Shown here: positions 13,700 to 22,660 of the stretch, one piece after another | Position numbering within the stretch: position 1 is the first letter of the stretch | Layout: each line of letters opens with the position of its first letter | Origin: Bacillota bacterium | GTDB lineage: Bacteria; Bacillota; Clostridia; Oscillospirales; Ruminococcaceae | Reading direction: 5' to 3' | Length of the DNA: 38,477 nt | NCBI GenBank assembly: GCA_023439835.1 | Contig: JAEXUW010000003.1 | Span: forward strand, 1 to 38,477 | The notes under the pieces: generated by a model | Told to the model about the DNA's origin: nothing | Seen by the model: the letters and a program-made list of their open reading frames with translations, nothing else | The model's database searches: none | Position numbers and translations under genes: made by a program

Positions 13700-14635
13700 T
13701 TATCTCTTTATCCCGCCTTGGCTTTTGGTGGTGTCGCTTCCGAGCTTTGACAGTATATCCTTCACATCGGTTTTCATGATCTCAAGCTCACCCTGTGACA
13801 TTTCTTTCTTCACGGTTATTTTTTGAGGAAGCTCCATAAGCTTTGAAAGATTGTCTGCAATAGCGTCCGGAGGTTTAGCGTTATCAAGAATACCGCCTTG
13901 CCACAGCGGACCGATAAGCCCCTTGTGGTTGATGTTATTCTTGCACTTGATTGATGAGCCTCCGGCAGTCTGAAACTGCTCAAGGTTTTTGTTGTAATCA
14001 TCCAGAAGAAAATCATTTTTGCCGATTCCGCCTGGTATGAACTCTGACTTGTCACAGCCCATCGGCGTGAAGATTCTGTGTGAAATATCAATTTCGGGGA
14101 GATGCTTTGAAATCCATTCATGCTTTTCCTGTTGACAATAAGGCGGTTCGCCTTCGACATAAGCAGAAATAATGAAAATTTCAGCTTCGGGATAGCTTTC
14201 TGAAAACAGCTTAACACCGTCAACAAGATTTTGAAAGGGCTTTAGCTCCTTGAAAAAGTCCTTTTCAAACATGCGCTCAAGGTATCTGTCTTCATCATGG
14301 AATTTTGCAAGAGTACCGTCCATATCAAGAAACAACCTCTTGCCACTGTTTTTGTCGTCCATTGCTAAACCTCCTGTCAGTTTTATAGCCTCAATAAAGG
14401 TGCGGTCTGTGTCTGAAAGCTCATAGCTCTCAATTTTGTCGATTGACTTGAAGAGAACACAGCGGTCGGAGTTTTTTTCATAGATTAAGTCGTCGGGCTT
14501 AAAAAATCCGCTGTCAGCAATTTCACTGACGGCGGAATTCGCATATATCTGACATACAAAGCGATAATTGTCTGAAAGAAACTTGCCGGTTTCATTGGTG
14601 TCAACAAGGCTGAACACCATGTATTCATTGTCCAT
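13700..14635 (-). CDS. HAD-superfamily phosphatase (5'-nucleotidase-like) with extra N-terminal domain
   Basis: 311 residues. The HAD nucleophile motif is RLFLDMDGTLAKF (residues about 100-112), followed by IIISAYVE (motif II) and NDFLLDDYNKNL (motif IV). The fold resembles mitochondrial/cytosolic 5'(3')-deoxyribonucleotidases. The first ~95 residues (VFSLVDTNETGKFLSDNYRF...) form a separate domain found on ICE proteins. Its start lies 2 bp past the stop of the giant protein, whose last codons (AGG AGG) double as its ribosome site, so it is co-translated. It ends QGGIKR. The substrate is not known; altering nucleotide pools in the recipient is one idea. Confidence 0.78.
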   Translation of the reverse strand: MDNEYMVFSLVDTNETGKFLSDNYRFVCQIYANSAVSEIADSGFFKPDDLIYEKNSDRCVLFKSIDKIESYELSDTDRTFIEAIKLTGGLAMDDKNSGKRLFLDMDGTLAKFHDEDRYLERMFEKDFFKELKPFQNLVDGVKLFSESYPEAEIFIISAYVEGEPPYCQQEKHEWISKHLPEIDISHRIFTPMGCDKSEFIPGGIGKNDFLLDDYNKNLEQFQTAGGSSIKCKNNINHKGLIGPLWQGGILDNAKPPDAIADNLSKLMELPQKITVKKEMSQGELEIMKTDVKDILSKLGSDTTKSQGGIKR

Positions 14636-14637
14636 GC

Positions 14638-17600
14638 TTACCTCCTCGGATAGATTGTTGCAGGAATTTCTGCCGTTTGTAAGTTTACCTTATTTTCAGG
14701 CTTGACATTTGATTTAAGCGGTGTGACATCGTTGGAAACATCGTCCTCATCATCTGAGATATATACATCGTCCTGTGGCTTGTCAAGGCTGAGCTTGCTA
14801 TTTACAACAGCTATTCGTGCAAGCTTTTCCTTTAGCTCCTCACTATGCTCAAACGGCTTGAACTGATTCTCCTGTGCCTCTGACAGATTTATTTCTGCTT
14901 TTTTAAGACAGTCAGAAAGGTTATTAACCTTTGCAGAAATACTGCTTTTAACAGAATTCTCAATGCGGATTATATTACCGACATTGTTATTCAGCTCAAC
15001 CTCAACAGGGTATTTAAGCTCACCATGAATAATAGCCATGCATTTCCCGCCTGAAAAGGCTGACTTTTCAAGCTCTAGTGAAAAGCCCATATATTCGCCG
15101 AGCTTTCGGCTTTCACCGGAAACAAGGCATTTAGTTATTTCGTTGCACAGCACATCGCCTGCATCTTTTCTTTCGTCGAAAAGCTTGCCTTTAATGTTTA
15201 TTGAAAATTCCTCTTTGACGTTTTCCTGTGAAAAAGCAAGGTCTTTTTTCGCCTTTTGAAGAAGCTCTGAAAAGTTTTGAATTTCAAAGGGTAGCTTTTT
15301 CTCGACCAGATCCTGAAGCGCAAACATTTCCTTCTGATGCTCAGACTCCAAAAGCTTGAGCCTTGCAATATCATTGTCAAGCTCCAGCTTCTCCTTGACC
15401 AGAGGATTTCCTGAAGTGATAGCCTGCATTTCAGAATATGTAAGCACCATTTCGTCAACATCCTCACATACACGGGCAGGCTCCTTTGACGTCATAACCT
15501 GTGAGATGAATTTCTGCTTGGTTGTAATAATATTGAGCATATATGTGTCAAAGGTTTCAGCTGTGGTGTAGTGAAGAACTTCAACCTCAGAAAAGCTGTT
15601 ACCTTGTCTGAGAATTCTACCATTGCGCTGCTCCAGATCTGCCGGTCGCCACGGAATATCAAGGTGATGAAGCCCTGCTAGTCGGTCTTGAATATTAGCT
15701 CCAGTCCCAAGCTTTGAGGTTGAGGCAATTATTACACGCTTATCTCCCGAACGAAGCTGAGCGAACATTTCAGCACGCTTCTGATCGGTTTTGGCATCAC
15801 CGGCGGCACATATTTCATTTTCGGGAATTCCACGGCGCTCAAGCTCCTCTCTTATGTAGGAATAAATGCTGTATTTCCCGTCATCCTCGTTTATGGCTAT
15901 ATCACAGAAAACAACCTGAACACCCTTGTCTGCGGCGGTCTTATCATAAATTCGCATGATGTTATCAACGCATTTGTTGACCTTGCTGTCGGGTGAGTTT
16001 TCTGAGGAAGCGTTAAGACAGCGTGAATCAAGTCCGAGAAGTCTTGCTTCATGAGTGATTTTTAGCATGTTATCCTCTTTTGGATCAACACTGCCAGTAT
16101 GTATCATTTCAGCTCTTTGAGCAAGAACCTTCATGTATGCTTTCTGAAAATCATTAGGCTGTGCAACAACAATCTGTGGCTTTCCACCATTGATTTCAGG
16201 AACGGGGAGCTTCACCATATCAGCTGTCTGGATATCCGAGAATTCCTTATACATCTGCATAAGCTCAGGGATATTAACAAACTTAGAAAAGCGCTTTTTC
16301 ATCTGAAAGCCGTTGCCGGCAGGCTTCATTTCAAGCTGTGAAACAACCTCGCCAAAGGTTGAAGCCCAGTCGTCAAAGGTGTCAAGCCCAGAGCTTTTGA
16401 GAAGATCAGGGCGAAGATAGCGCTTCATGGTGTAAAGCTCAACCATCGAATTGCTCACCGGAGTGCCTGTTGCAAATAGAATGCCCTTGTAATCTGTCTT
16501 TTCGTTTAGCCACTGACATTTCATCAGCATATCCTCAGATTTTTGTGCGGCTGTTGTGGATAAGCCTGAAACATTCTTCATCTTTGAAACAACGAGGCAG
16601 TTTTTGTAGTAGTGCGCCTCATCAACAACAAGATAATCAAAGCCGAGCTGTTCAAACTGAAGGGAAGTATCCTTGTTGTTAGTTGAAAGAAGCTTCTCAA
16701 GCTTATTGTCGAGTAGCTTCTTCTGACGTTCAAGGTCTTTGATTGAGGACCTGTCCCTGTAATCTGTATCCTCAAGAGCGTTTATGATTTCATCACGTTC
16801 ACGCTTTAAAAACTGACGGCGATATTCAGTTGACATTGTTATTCTTTCAAACTGAGTAAAGCTCATGATAACAGCGTCATAATTTCCTGTTACACATCGT
16901 GCAATGAATTTCTGACGGTTGTTTTTCTCAAAGTCCTTAGGAGTGGCAACCATAAGCCTTGCGGTCGGATAAAGCCGCCCCCACTCTGAAGCCGTTTGCA
17001 ATGTAAGGTGCTTTGGCACGACTACACAGGCTTTATTGATAAGTCCAAGCCTTTTCTTTTCCATTGTGGAAGCTATCATTTCAAAGCTCTTTCCTGCACC
17101 GACACAGTGAGCTAAAAGAGTATTTCCGTTGTATTTCGCCCTGGCGATTGCCGACTTCTGATGGGTTCTTAAAACGATAGACGGGTTCATGCCGGGGAAG
17201 CTCTGATGCTCACCGTCATAATCCCTTCCCTTGATTGAATTAAAAAGCTCATTGTATTTTTCAACATATCTGTTTCGGCGGCTTGAATTGCTCCAAAGCC
17301 ATTTCGGAAAGGCTTCCTTCATCTGTCTTGCTTTTTCTGTTGCAAGCTGTGTTTCTTTGCGGTTAATGACATAGGTTTCAGTGCCGTTGTCATTGACTAT
17401 TTTGTCACGGACAATAGTATCACGCTGATTAAGAAGATTTTCAAAAATCGCATAGCTGCTCATGCGCTTTGTGCCGTAGGTTGAGGTTGCGGCAACGCTT
17501 CCGTCCTGAGATTTTCCGCTGATTTTGTATTCACCTGTTCTTGTGCGTCTGACGGGGTAGCCGTAGGGCGTGTTTGTGCTTGCTTTTGCATATTCCTGCA

Positions 17601-20600
17601 AGAATAGGTTGTAATCATCAATGTCTATCCATGAAGCACCTATTCGAACGGATATCTCAGTAGCCTCCAGGGTTTTAGGAATAACCTTTTCAAGAGCTGT
17701 GACATTTCTCGAAAAAAGCTCAGGGTTAATAGAAGCATAGTGACTTGCGGTTTTGAGCTTTTCACGAACATTGCCCGAAAGATATTCAGAAGCTTCTTCA
17801 TAACCGTCAAACATGAAGTCAGCGCTGTATTTTTCAGGTCGCTGAAAAATCATTCCCTTATCTGTCAGCTCAGAAATCATAGAAAAAGGCTCCTGCCTGC
17901 AAAGCTGAGCCATGTATGGAATATCGACACACCCCTTGATGTCTAAAGAAACTTGAAGAGCTTCTATTGAAGTGTCAACCTGAGTGATTTCAATGGTTGG
18001 TCTTATTGTTCTTTCTGAAAAAAGTTCAGTCTTTGAAACGGTTTTCTTTTCGCTGTCAACAATTTCTAAAGCACTTATTGTGTTATAGTCATCGTCAATT
18101 GCAAAGCATGATTTATTTGCGATGTCAGATATATATCCGTTCTTTTTGACAAAATCGTCATAGACAAAGTTCAGCTCTTTTTGCAAATCCTTGAGCTGTT
18201 CATCGGTACAGCCATTCACCTGAGCGTTTATCACTTCAAGCACAGAATTTCTGACCTTGTGCATGCCTTTTATTCTTTCTAGAGTTTTGTCAGGAGCAGA
18301 TACCTTTGTCATGCTTTCATTTTCACGAAAGTAAAGTGTATCATTAATAAGTGTGTGAGTGTAGTTTCTTACAGACGGATCAGCAGGAATTACTTCTGCT
18401 GTTGCTGCTTTTTTATCGTTAAAGGAAGCTAATGCGACAGTCGGGCGAATTTTTGCATGAAGCCTTGAAAGCGCTGTGCTTAAATCCTCGGTGAAGCTTC
18501 TGTTTTCATAGGGTAGAAGCGTTGTTACTCGACTATCATCACCGAATTTTCCTCTCATTCTTTCGTCATAAGCCATTCTTCCGATCATCATTTCAGGGTG
18601 GTCGGAAAAATACTTATTGACGGGAATACCGTCTTCTGTGTAGGAAAGAGAAATCCAGTCAGGCTCTTCAATTGTCATTGTTTCACGCTTTTGCAAAAAG
18701 ATAATATCCGAAGTAACCTCTGTTCCCGCATTAGCTTTAAAAGCTGTATTCGGAAGTCTGACTGCTCCGATTAAATTACACCGCTCGGCAAGATACCGTC
18801 TGAATTTATCATCCTTTTTATCAAGCGTTCCCTTCGAAGTGATGAAAGCGACAACGCCGCCGGGCTTGACCTTATCAATTGCCTTGCCGAAAAAATAATC
18901 ATGAATCTGAAAGTTGTATCTGTCATATCTTTTGTCGGGTATTTTAAAATTCCCGAAAGGAACGTTTCCTAAAACAACATCAAAGCTGTTGTCATTATGC
19001 TTTGTGTTTTCAAAGCCTGTTATCTGAATATCCGCAGTCTGGTGAAGCTGTTTTGCTATTCGTCCGGAAACGCTGTCAAGCTCCACACCATAAAGTCTGG
19101 AGCTATTCCTTGTTTTTTCAGGCAGAAGAGAAAAGAAGCTTCCGACACCCAGCGCCGGCTCAAGAATGTTACCGCCTTCAAAGCCGAACCGATTAAGCGT
19201 GTTATGCATTGCTTCAATGACCTGCGGGGGAGTGTAAAAGCTTGTCAGTGTCGATTCTCTGGCGGCGGCATATTCATCTTCTGAAAGTAAAGCTTTAAGC
19301 TGTGCGTATTCACTGCTCCAGTTGTCGTTAAGATTATCAAACGCCTGTGGGATTCCACCCCATCCGGAATAACGGGCCAGTATTTTTTGCTCGGCGGCAG
19401 TAGCAAGTCGTTGCTCTGCTTCAATCGCCTTAAGTGTTTGTATGGCTTCAATGTTTGCTTTGTATTTAGTTTTCTGACCGCCTGAAATTACATCATCGGG
19501 GGAAAAGTGATAGTCGGTTTTTATTTGACTGTTATTTTCAGGCTCTGTAACAAAAGGGGAGGGGATATTCTTTTTAAAAAGTGTTTGTGCAGCTTCAAGC
19601 ATTGTTGATAATTCAACAGAAGATAAAACCTTATCAGCATTTATGCTGTTTGTTTTGTTTCCGAATTTATCTGGGATAACAAATTTCAGCCAATCCCCTG
19701 AATCTGACACGTTAAAAATAATATTGCCGTCGCTTTCATTTTTCTTTAAAAGCCCGGCATCTGAAAATCTTTTTATCTGCTCATCGTTAAGTATCATTGG
19801 AATGTATGCAAGACTTCCCGTTTTGTAGTTGTGAACATCAGCGGAAGCCAGGTCATAGCAGTTTGCAGTAATTGTTGTATCATCCATGACATACAGGTTG
19901 TTGCCCGTGCGTTCTGAATCCTCAGCTGCCTTTAAAGCAAAATCAAGCATATCGTCAATATGAGTGCGTTCTCCACGCTGACGTGCTTCCTCACGCTCTT
20001 TAAGCTCTTTTTCTATTTCCTCCGGGTTAATATCATCAAGAATAGTATCTGTGCTGTTTTCAGTGGAGATTTCAAATGTCAGCTGTTCGGGAACATATTC
20101 ATTTTCAACAATTACAGGCTCGCTTTTGCCTTCCTTATCCTCAGTCAGAACAACAAGCGCCTCAAACTGCTCGGTATACATTTTTCTGAATAACGGATAG
20201 CCTCTTTTAAAGGACTCTACATCTAAAAGCGAAACGGATTCATCATTGATGCTGTCAATTAAAAACTCACGTTCCTCGACAATAACCTTATCACCGATAC
20301 TGAACGAACGTTCTTCTTTCGTCTGCTGTGTAATTTCAGCGTTGTTGTCAGGTGCGAACATTTCTTGCGTTTCTTCAATCGACTTGTATATATACTCACG
20401 AAACAATGCTTGTTCCTGCAGAACGTCAAAGAAGGTGACACGGTTGGTTTCTTCGTTTATTGAGAACACTTTGAGTATTCTGTCATCCTCAAGAATAATG
20501 TCATTGATTTTAAAGGTGTGAGGAATAGGAGTGAGATATCGACCGCTTTCAATAAGGCTGTCGATTGTTTTTGCTGCCTGTGTCCAGGAGAAGCGAAAGG

Positions 20601-21996
20601 TTTTGTTATCTTCTCTATCCGGGAAATAAACTGTGAAATCAATCCCCTTAGAATCGTGGTTTGAAAAGCCCTGTGCGGGAATTATCTTGAAATCAATGCT
20701 GCTTCCGCCAATGCCGTATTCCTTTTTTAGAAAGGAAGCCTTTTCGGCGAGAGTTAAGCCGTCATCCTTAAAAGCATGATATATTCTTGTTTTTCCGCTT
20801 TCAGTGTTTGAACCGTGATTACAGACTTCCTCAAAGCAAGCCTTCATTATTTCTTCGGTAAAAACAAAAGCGGCGTCGTCTGACACCGCTTCATTAGCTG
20901 TATTTAGTATCGTGTGTGATAAACTATCTCCTTCATGATTATGCTCTCCGACCATCTCGCCCATTCCATTTCCCACTGGAGAAGCTCCCTGTATTCCGTC
21001 GGACGAGGACCGTTCTGCTTGCAGTACTGATCCCACAGGCTCTGCATCCGTGCTTGAGCTTCGATGTCTATCTGGCGGGGGATTATCTGCCACTTGCACT
21101 CCATTATCAGAACTGTCTTTTTGGAGTGATGCTCCTGATCCATCCACCTCATCCACTCTTGACCGAAGCGACCTATCGGTTTCTTGAGAAGCTCTATCTC
21201 CTCCGGATCCGTCGTGTACTGAAGTACTGGTACTCTCATTCCGTACTTGTCTACCTCGTATCTCATTTCGCTCATGTTCCTCTCTCCTTTGCACATAAAT
21301 ATTTTTGATTACCTTCTCAAAATCGAGAAGGGTTTCTTTTGCAATAGCGTTTATCTTATCATTGTACTGACAAAAGCTCCGTTTGTCAGGAAGAGCTGAT
21401 AAACCGTCAAGATTGGGGATTTCTAAAAATCGCATATTACTGTTATACTCACATCTGGAAAAAACAATTTGATTAGCAACCGATACGGCAGTTTTTTCAA
21501 GAGCATAATACTGCTCGTCGCTCATGTTAAGCTCCTGTGAGAATTCATTCAGCTCAGGAAGATATCCTGCTGCGGCATCCTGTGTCAGAAATGAAAGACA
21601 GTGCCTAAGCTCTTTAAAATCAGTATCATAGCTTTTGTTGACAGAATCAATAATGTCAGCTGAGAGGTTTTCGTCAAGCCGCCACTGCATTGGTGCTTTA
21701 TGCCCGTTTGTTTGTGACACGTCGAACAGATAACGGCATCTATCGTTCTCCCCGAAAACTCCTATTCCTGTTTCACCACGATTAATGCGCCGCCCGAATT
21801 TGTTCCAGGTTGCTAAATCCGCTACCATAGTTACGTCTGATTTCTGAGCAAACATCAGTGCGCTGTCAGAAAAAGAAAACTTATAGAGCTTTCCGGTGAA
21901 GCTTAAATAATCCAGATATTCTTTTCTACTGCTAAATAGTCTGTCGGTAATCTCTTCCCAATGATGTCGGACTTCTTCAATTCCTGTTCTAGGCAT
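14638..21996 (-). CDS. giant ArdC-N / DNA methylase / SNF2 helicase fusion (DarB-like antirestriction protein)
   Basis: About 2452 residues; start at the ATG 6 nt after AAGGAG (MPRTGIEE). The N-terminal ArdC-like segment is at about residues 20-110 (FSFSDSALMFAQKS, WNKFGRRINRGETGI). An adenine-methylase domain follows at about 945-1010 (ILEPALGVGSFFSLLPE; catalytic motif as GNVPFG rather than NPPY). The SNF2/DEAH helicase has Walker A AHCVGAGKSFEM at about 1630, VVDEAHYYKN at about 1790, and the C-lobe LGTGANIQDR...EQRNGRILRQG at about 2110. The C-terminal part is coiled coil, ending TIYPRR. Phage P1 DarB has the same methylase-helicase plan and protects incoming DNA from type I restriction. 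The ICE role is inferred by analogy. Confidence 0.85.
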   Translation of the reverse strand: MPRTGIEEVRHHWEEITDRLFSSRKEYLDYLSFTGKLYKFSFSDSALMFAQKSDVTMVADLATWNKFGRRINRGETGIGVFGENDRCRYLFDVSQTNGHKAPMQWRLDENLSADIIDSVNKSYDTDFKELRHCLSFLTQDAAAGYLPELNEFSQELNMSDEQYYALEKTAVSVANQIVFSRCEYNSNMRFLEIPNLDGLSALPDKRSFCQYNDKINAIAKETLLDFEKVIKNIYVQRREEHERNEIRGRQVRNESTSTSVHDGSGGDRASQETDRSLRSRVDEVDGSGASLQKDSSDNGVQVADNPPPDRHRSSSTDAEPVGSVLQAERSSSDGIQGASPVGNGMGEMVGEHNHEGDSLSHTILNTANEAVSDDAAFVFTEEIMKACFEEVCNHGSNTESGKTRIYHAFKDDGLTLAEKASFLKKEYGIGGSSIDFKIIPAQGFSNHDSKGIDFTVYFPDREDNKTFRFSWTQAAKTIDSLIESGRYLTPIPHTFKINDIILEDDRILKVFSINEETNRVTFFDVLQEQALFREYIYKSIEETQEMFAPDNNAEITQQTKEERSFSIGDKVIVEEREFLIDSINDESVSLLDVESFKRGYPLFRKMYTEQFEALVVLTEDKEGKSEPVIVENEYVPEQLTFEISTENSTDTILDDINPEEIEKELKEREEARQRGERTHIDDMLDFALKAAEDSERTGNNLYVMDDTTITANCYDLASADVHNYKTGSLAYIPMILNDEQIKRFSDAGLLKKNESDGNIIFNVSDSGDWLKFVIPDKFGNKTNSINADKVLSSVELSTMLEAAQTLFKKNIPSPFVTEPENNSQIKTDYHFSPDDVISGGQKTKYKANIEAIQTLKAIEAEQRLATAAEQKILARYSGWGGIPQAFDNLNDNWSSEYAQLKALLSEDEYAAARESTLTSFYTPPQVIEAMHNTLNRFGFEGGNILEPALGVGSFFSLLPEKTRNSSRLYGVELDSVSGRIAKQLHQTADIQITGFENTKHNDNSFDVVLGNVPFGNFKIPDKRYDRYNFQIHDYFFGKAIDKVKPGGVVAFITSKGTLDKKDDKFRRYLAERCNLIGAVRLPNTAFKANAGTEVTSDIIFLQKRETMTIEEPDWISLSYTEDGIPVNKYFSDHPEMMIGRMAYDERMRGKFGDDSRVTTLLPYENRSFTEDLSTALSRLHAKIRPTVALASFNDKKAATAEVIPADPSVRNYTHTLINDTLYFRENESMTKVSAPDKTLERIKGMHKVRNSVLEVINAQVNGCTDEQLKDLQKELNFVYDDFVKKNGYISDIANKSCFAIDDDYNTISALEIVDSEKKTVSKTELFSERTIRPTIEITQVDTSIEALQVSLDIKGCVDIPYMAQLCRQEPFSMISELTDKGMIFQRPEKYSADFMFDGYEEASEYLSGNVREKLKTASHYASINPELFSRNVTALEKVIPKTLEATEISVRIGASWIDIDDYNLFLQEYAKASTNTPYGYPVRRTRTGEYKISGKSQDGSVAATSTYGTKRMSSYAIFENLLNQRDTIVRDKIVNDNGTETYVINRKETQLATEKARQMKEAFPKWLWSNSSRRNRYVEKYNELFNSIKGRDYDGEHQSFPGMNPSIVLRTHQKSAIARAKYNGNTLLAHCVGAGKSFEMIASTMEKKRLGLINKACVVVPKHLTLQTASEWGRLYPTARLMVATPKDFEKNNRQKFIARCVTGNYDAVIMSFTQFERITMSTEYRRQFLKRERDEIINALEDTDYRDRSSIKDLERQKKLLDNKLEKLLSTNNKDTSLQFEQLGFDYLVVDEAHYYKNCLVVSKMKNVSGLSTTAAQKSEDMLMKCQWLNEKTDYKGILFATGTPVSNSMVELYTMKRYLRPDLLKSSGLDTFDDWASTFGEVVSQLEMKPAGNGFQMKKRFSKFVNIPELMQMYKEFSDIQTADMVKLPVPEINGGKPQIVVAQPNDFQKAYMKVLAQRAEMIHTGSVDPKEDNMLKITHEARLLGLDSRCLNASSENSPDSKVNKCVDNIMRIYDKTAADKGVQVVFCDIAINEDDGKYSIYSYIREELERRGIPENEICAAGDAKTDQKRAEMFAQLRSGDKRVIIASTSKLGTGANIQDRLAGLHHLDIPWRPADLEQRNGRILRQGNSFSEVEVLHYTTAETFDTYMLNIITTKQKFISQVMTSKEPARVCEDVDEMVLTYSEMQAITSGNPLVKEKLELDNDIARLKLLESEHQKEMFALQDLVEKKLPFEIQNFSELLQKAKKDLAFSQENVKEEFSINIKGKLFDERKDAGDVLCNEITKCLVSGESRKLGEYMGFSLELEKSAFSGGKCMAIIHGELKYPVEVELNNNVGNIIRIENSVKSSISAKVNNLSDCLKKAEINLSEAQENQFKPFEHSEELKEKLARIAVVNSKLSLDKPQDDVYISDDEDDVSNDVTPLKSNVKPENKVNLQTAEIPATIYPRR

Positions 21997-22019
21997 TTTT
22001 TTCTCCTTAATGTAATTAT

Positions 22020-22048
22020 ATATTAGCATACTGGTTACCAGTTGTCAA
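22020..22048 (-). promoter_or_regulatory. promoter of the giant-protein operon with palindromic operator
   Basis: TTGACA (22043-22048), 17-bp spacer, TAATAT (22020-22025). The spacer holds a 13-bp palindrome, ACTGGTTACCAGT (22030-22042). A dyad placed between -35 and -10 is a strong sign of a repressor site that keeps this antirestriction gene off until needed. Confidence 0.85.
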
Positions 22049-22072
22049 TACTATTTTGTACTGTTTCAAAAA

Positions 22073-22660
22073 TTATGTAGTTGGTGCTGTTGATGTGACA
22101 GTCTCTGACGGCTTCCACAAGGCTGTTCTGTGGTCTATTGCGACAAAAGCTGTGTCCTTTTTCCCGGTGACAACGGGGTAGGTGACAGTGTTCCCGAATT
22201 CGTCTATGGTCGGCTCTTTCTGTGTGTCCACTCTCTTGCAGGAAAGGTAAATGCGTATATAGTACCAGTCTGATGAAACGTTGTGAATGATAATTGTACT
22301 TCCGAAAATGTTTGATGGTTGATCTAACAGCTCAAAATCAAGCCTCGGTCCTTGTGAGTTCCCCAGAGTGACATAACTAACAACGGGACGTTCTGCCTGC
22401 CCCTCCATACGTTCCTTAGTGTAAAAATCAACCGTCAGCGTTTTTGTTGTCGAATCATAAACGGCATTATTTATTTTTGCATACCAGGAGTTGCTCATTG
22501 TCAGTGTGCGGTCATAGTTATATGTTTGATTTTTGCGATCGTCGCCGATCCACGCCCGTGAAGAAAAGAAAAACACAAGAAGCGCTATTATCAGCAGACA
22601 GACAAAAACATACCGAGCATTTTTAGACAAAAGCTTCTTGTTGAGCTTCGTATTCTTCAT
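22073..22660 (-). CDS. membrane-anchored extracellular protein of the mating apparatus
   Basis: 195 residues. A basic N-terminus (KNTKLNKKLLSKNARY) precedes one transmembrane segment (VFVCLLIIALLVFFFSS, about 18-34); the rest is beta-rich and would be outside the cell. AGGAGG lies 9 nt before the ATG, and the gene starts 38 bp inside the virB4 3' end, so the two are coupled. Position and topology (single N-terminal anchor, outside domain) recall VirB8-type or surface components, but I see no specific motif. Confidence 0.7.
   Translation of the reverse strand: MKNTKLNKKLLSKNARYVFVCLLIIALLVFFFSSRAWIGDDRKNQTYNYDRTLTMSNSWYAKINNAVYDSTTKTLTVDFYTKERMEGQAERPVVSYVTLGNSQGPRLDFELLDQPSNIFGSTIIIHNVSSDWYYIRIYLSCKRVDTQKEPTIDEFGNTVTYPVVTGKKDTAFVAIDHRTALWKPSETVTSTAPTT

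Noticed and set aside
20904..21308. 130-residue open frames on both strands within the giant gene
   Set aside because: They overlap the third, clearly coding frame of the helicase protein in a low-complexity region, with no ribosome site and no recognisable motif; they are shadow frames.
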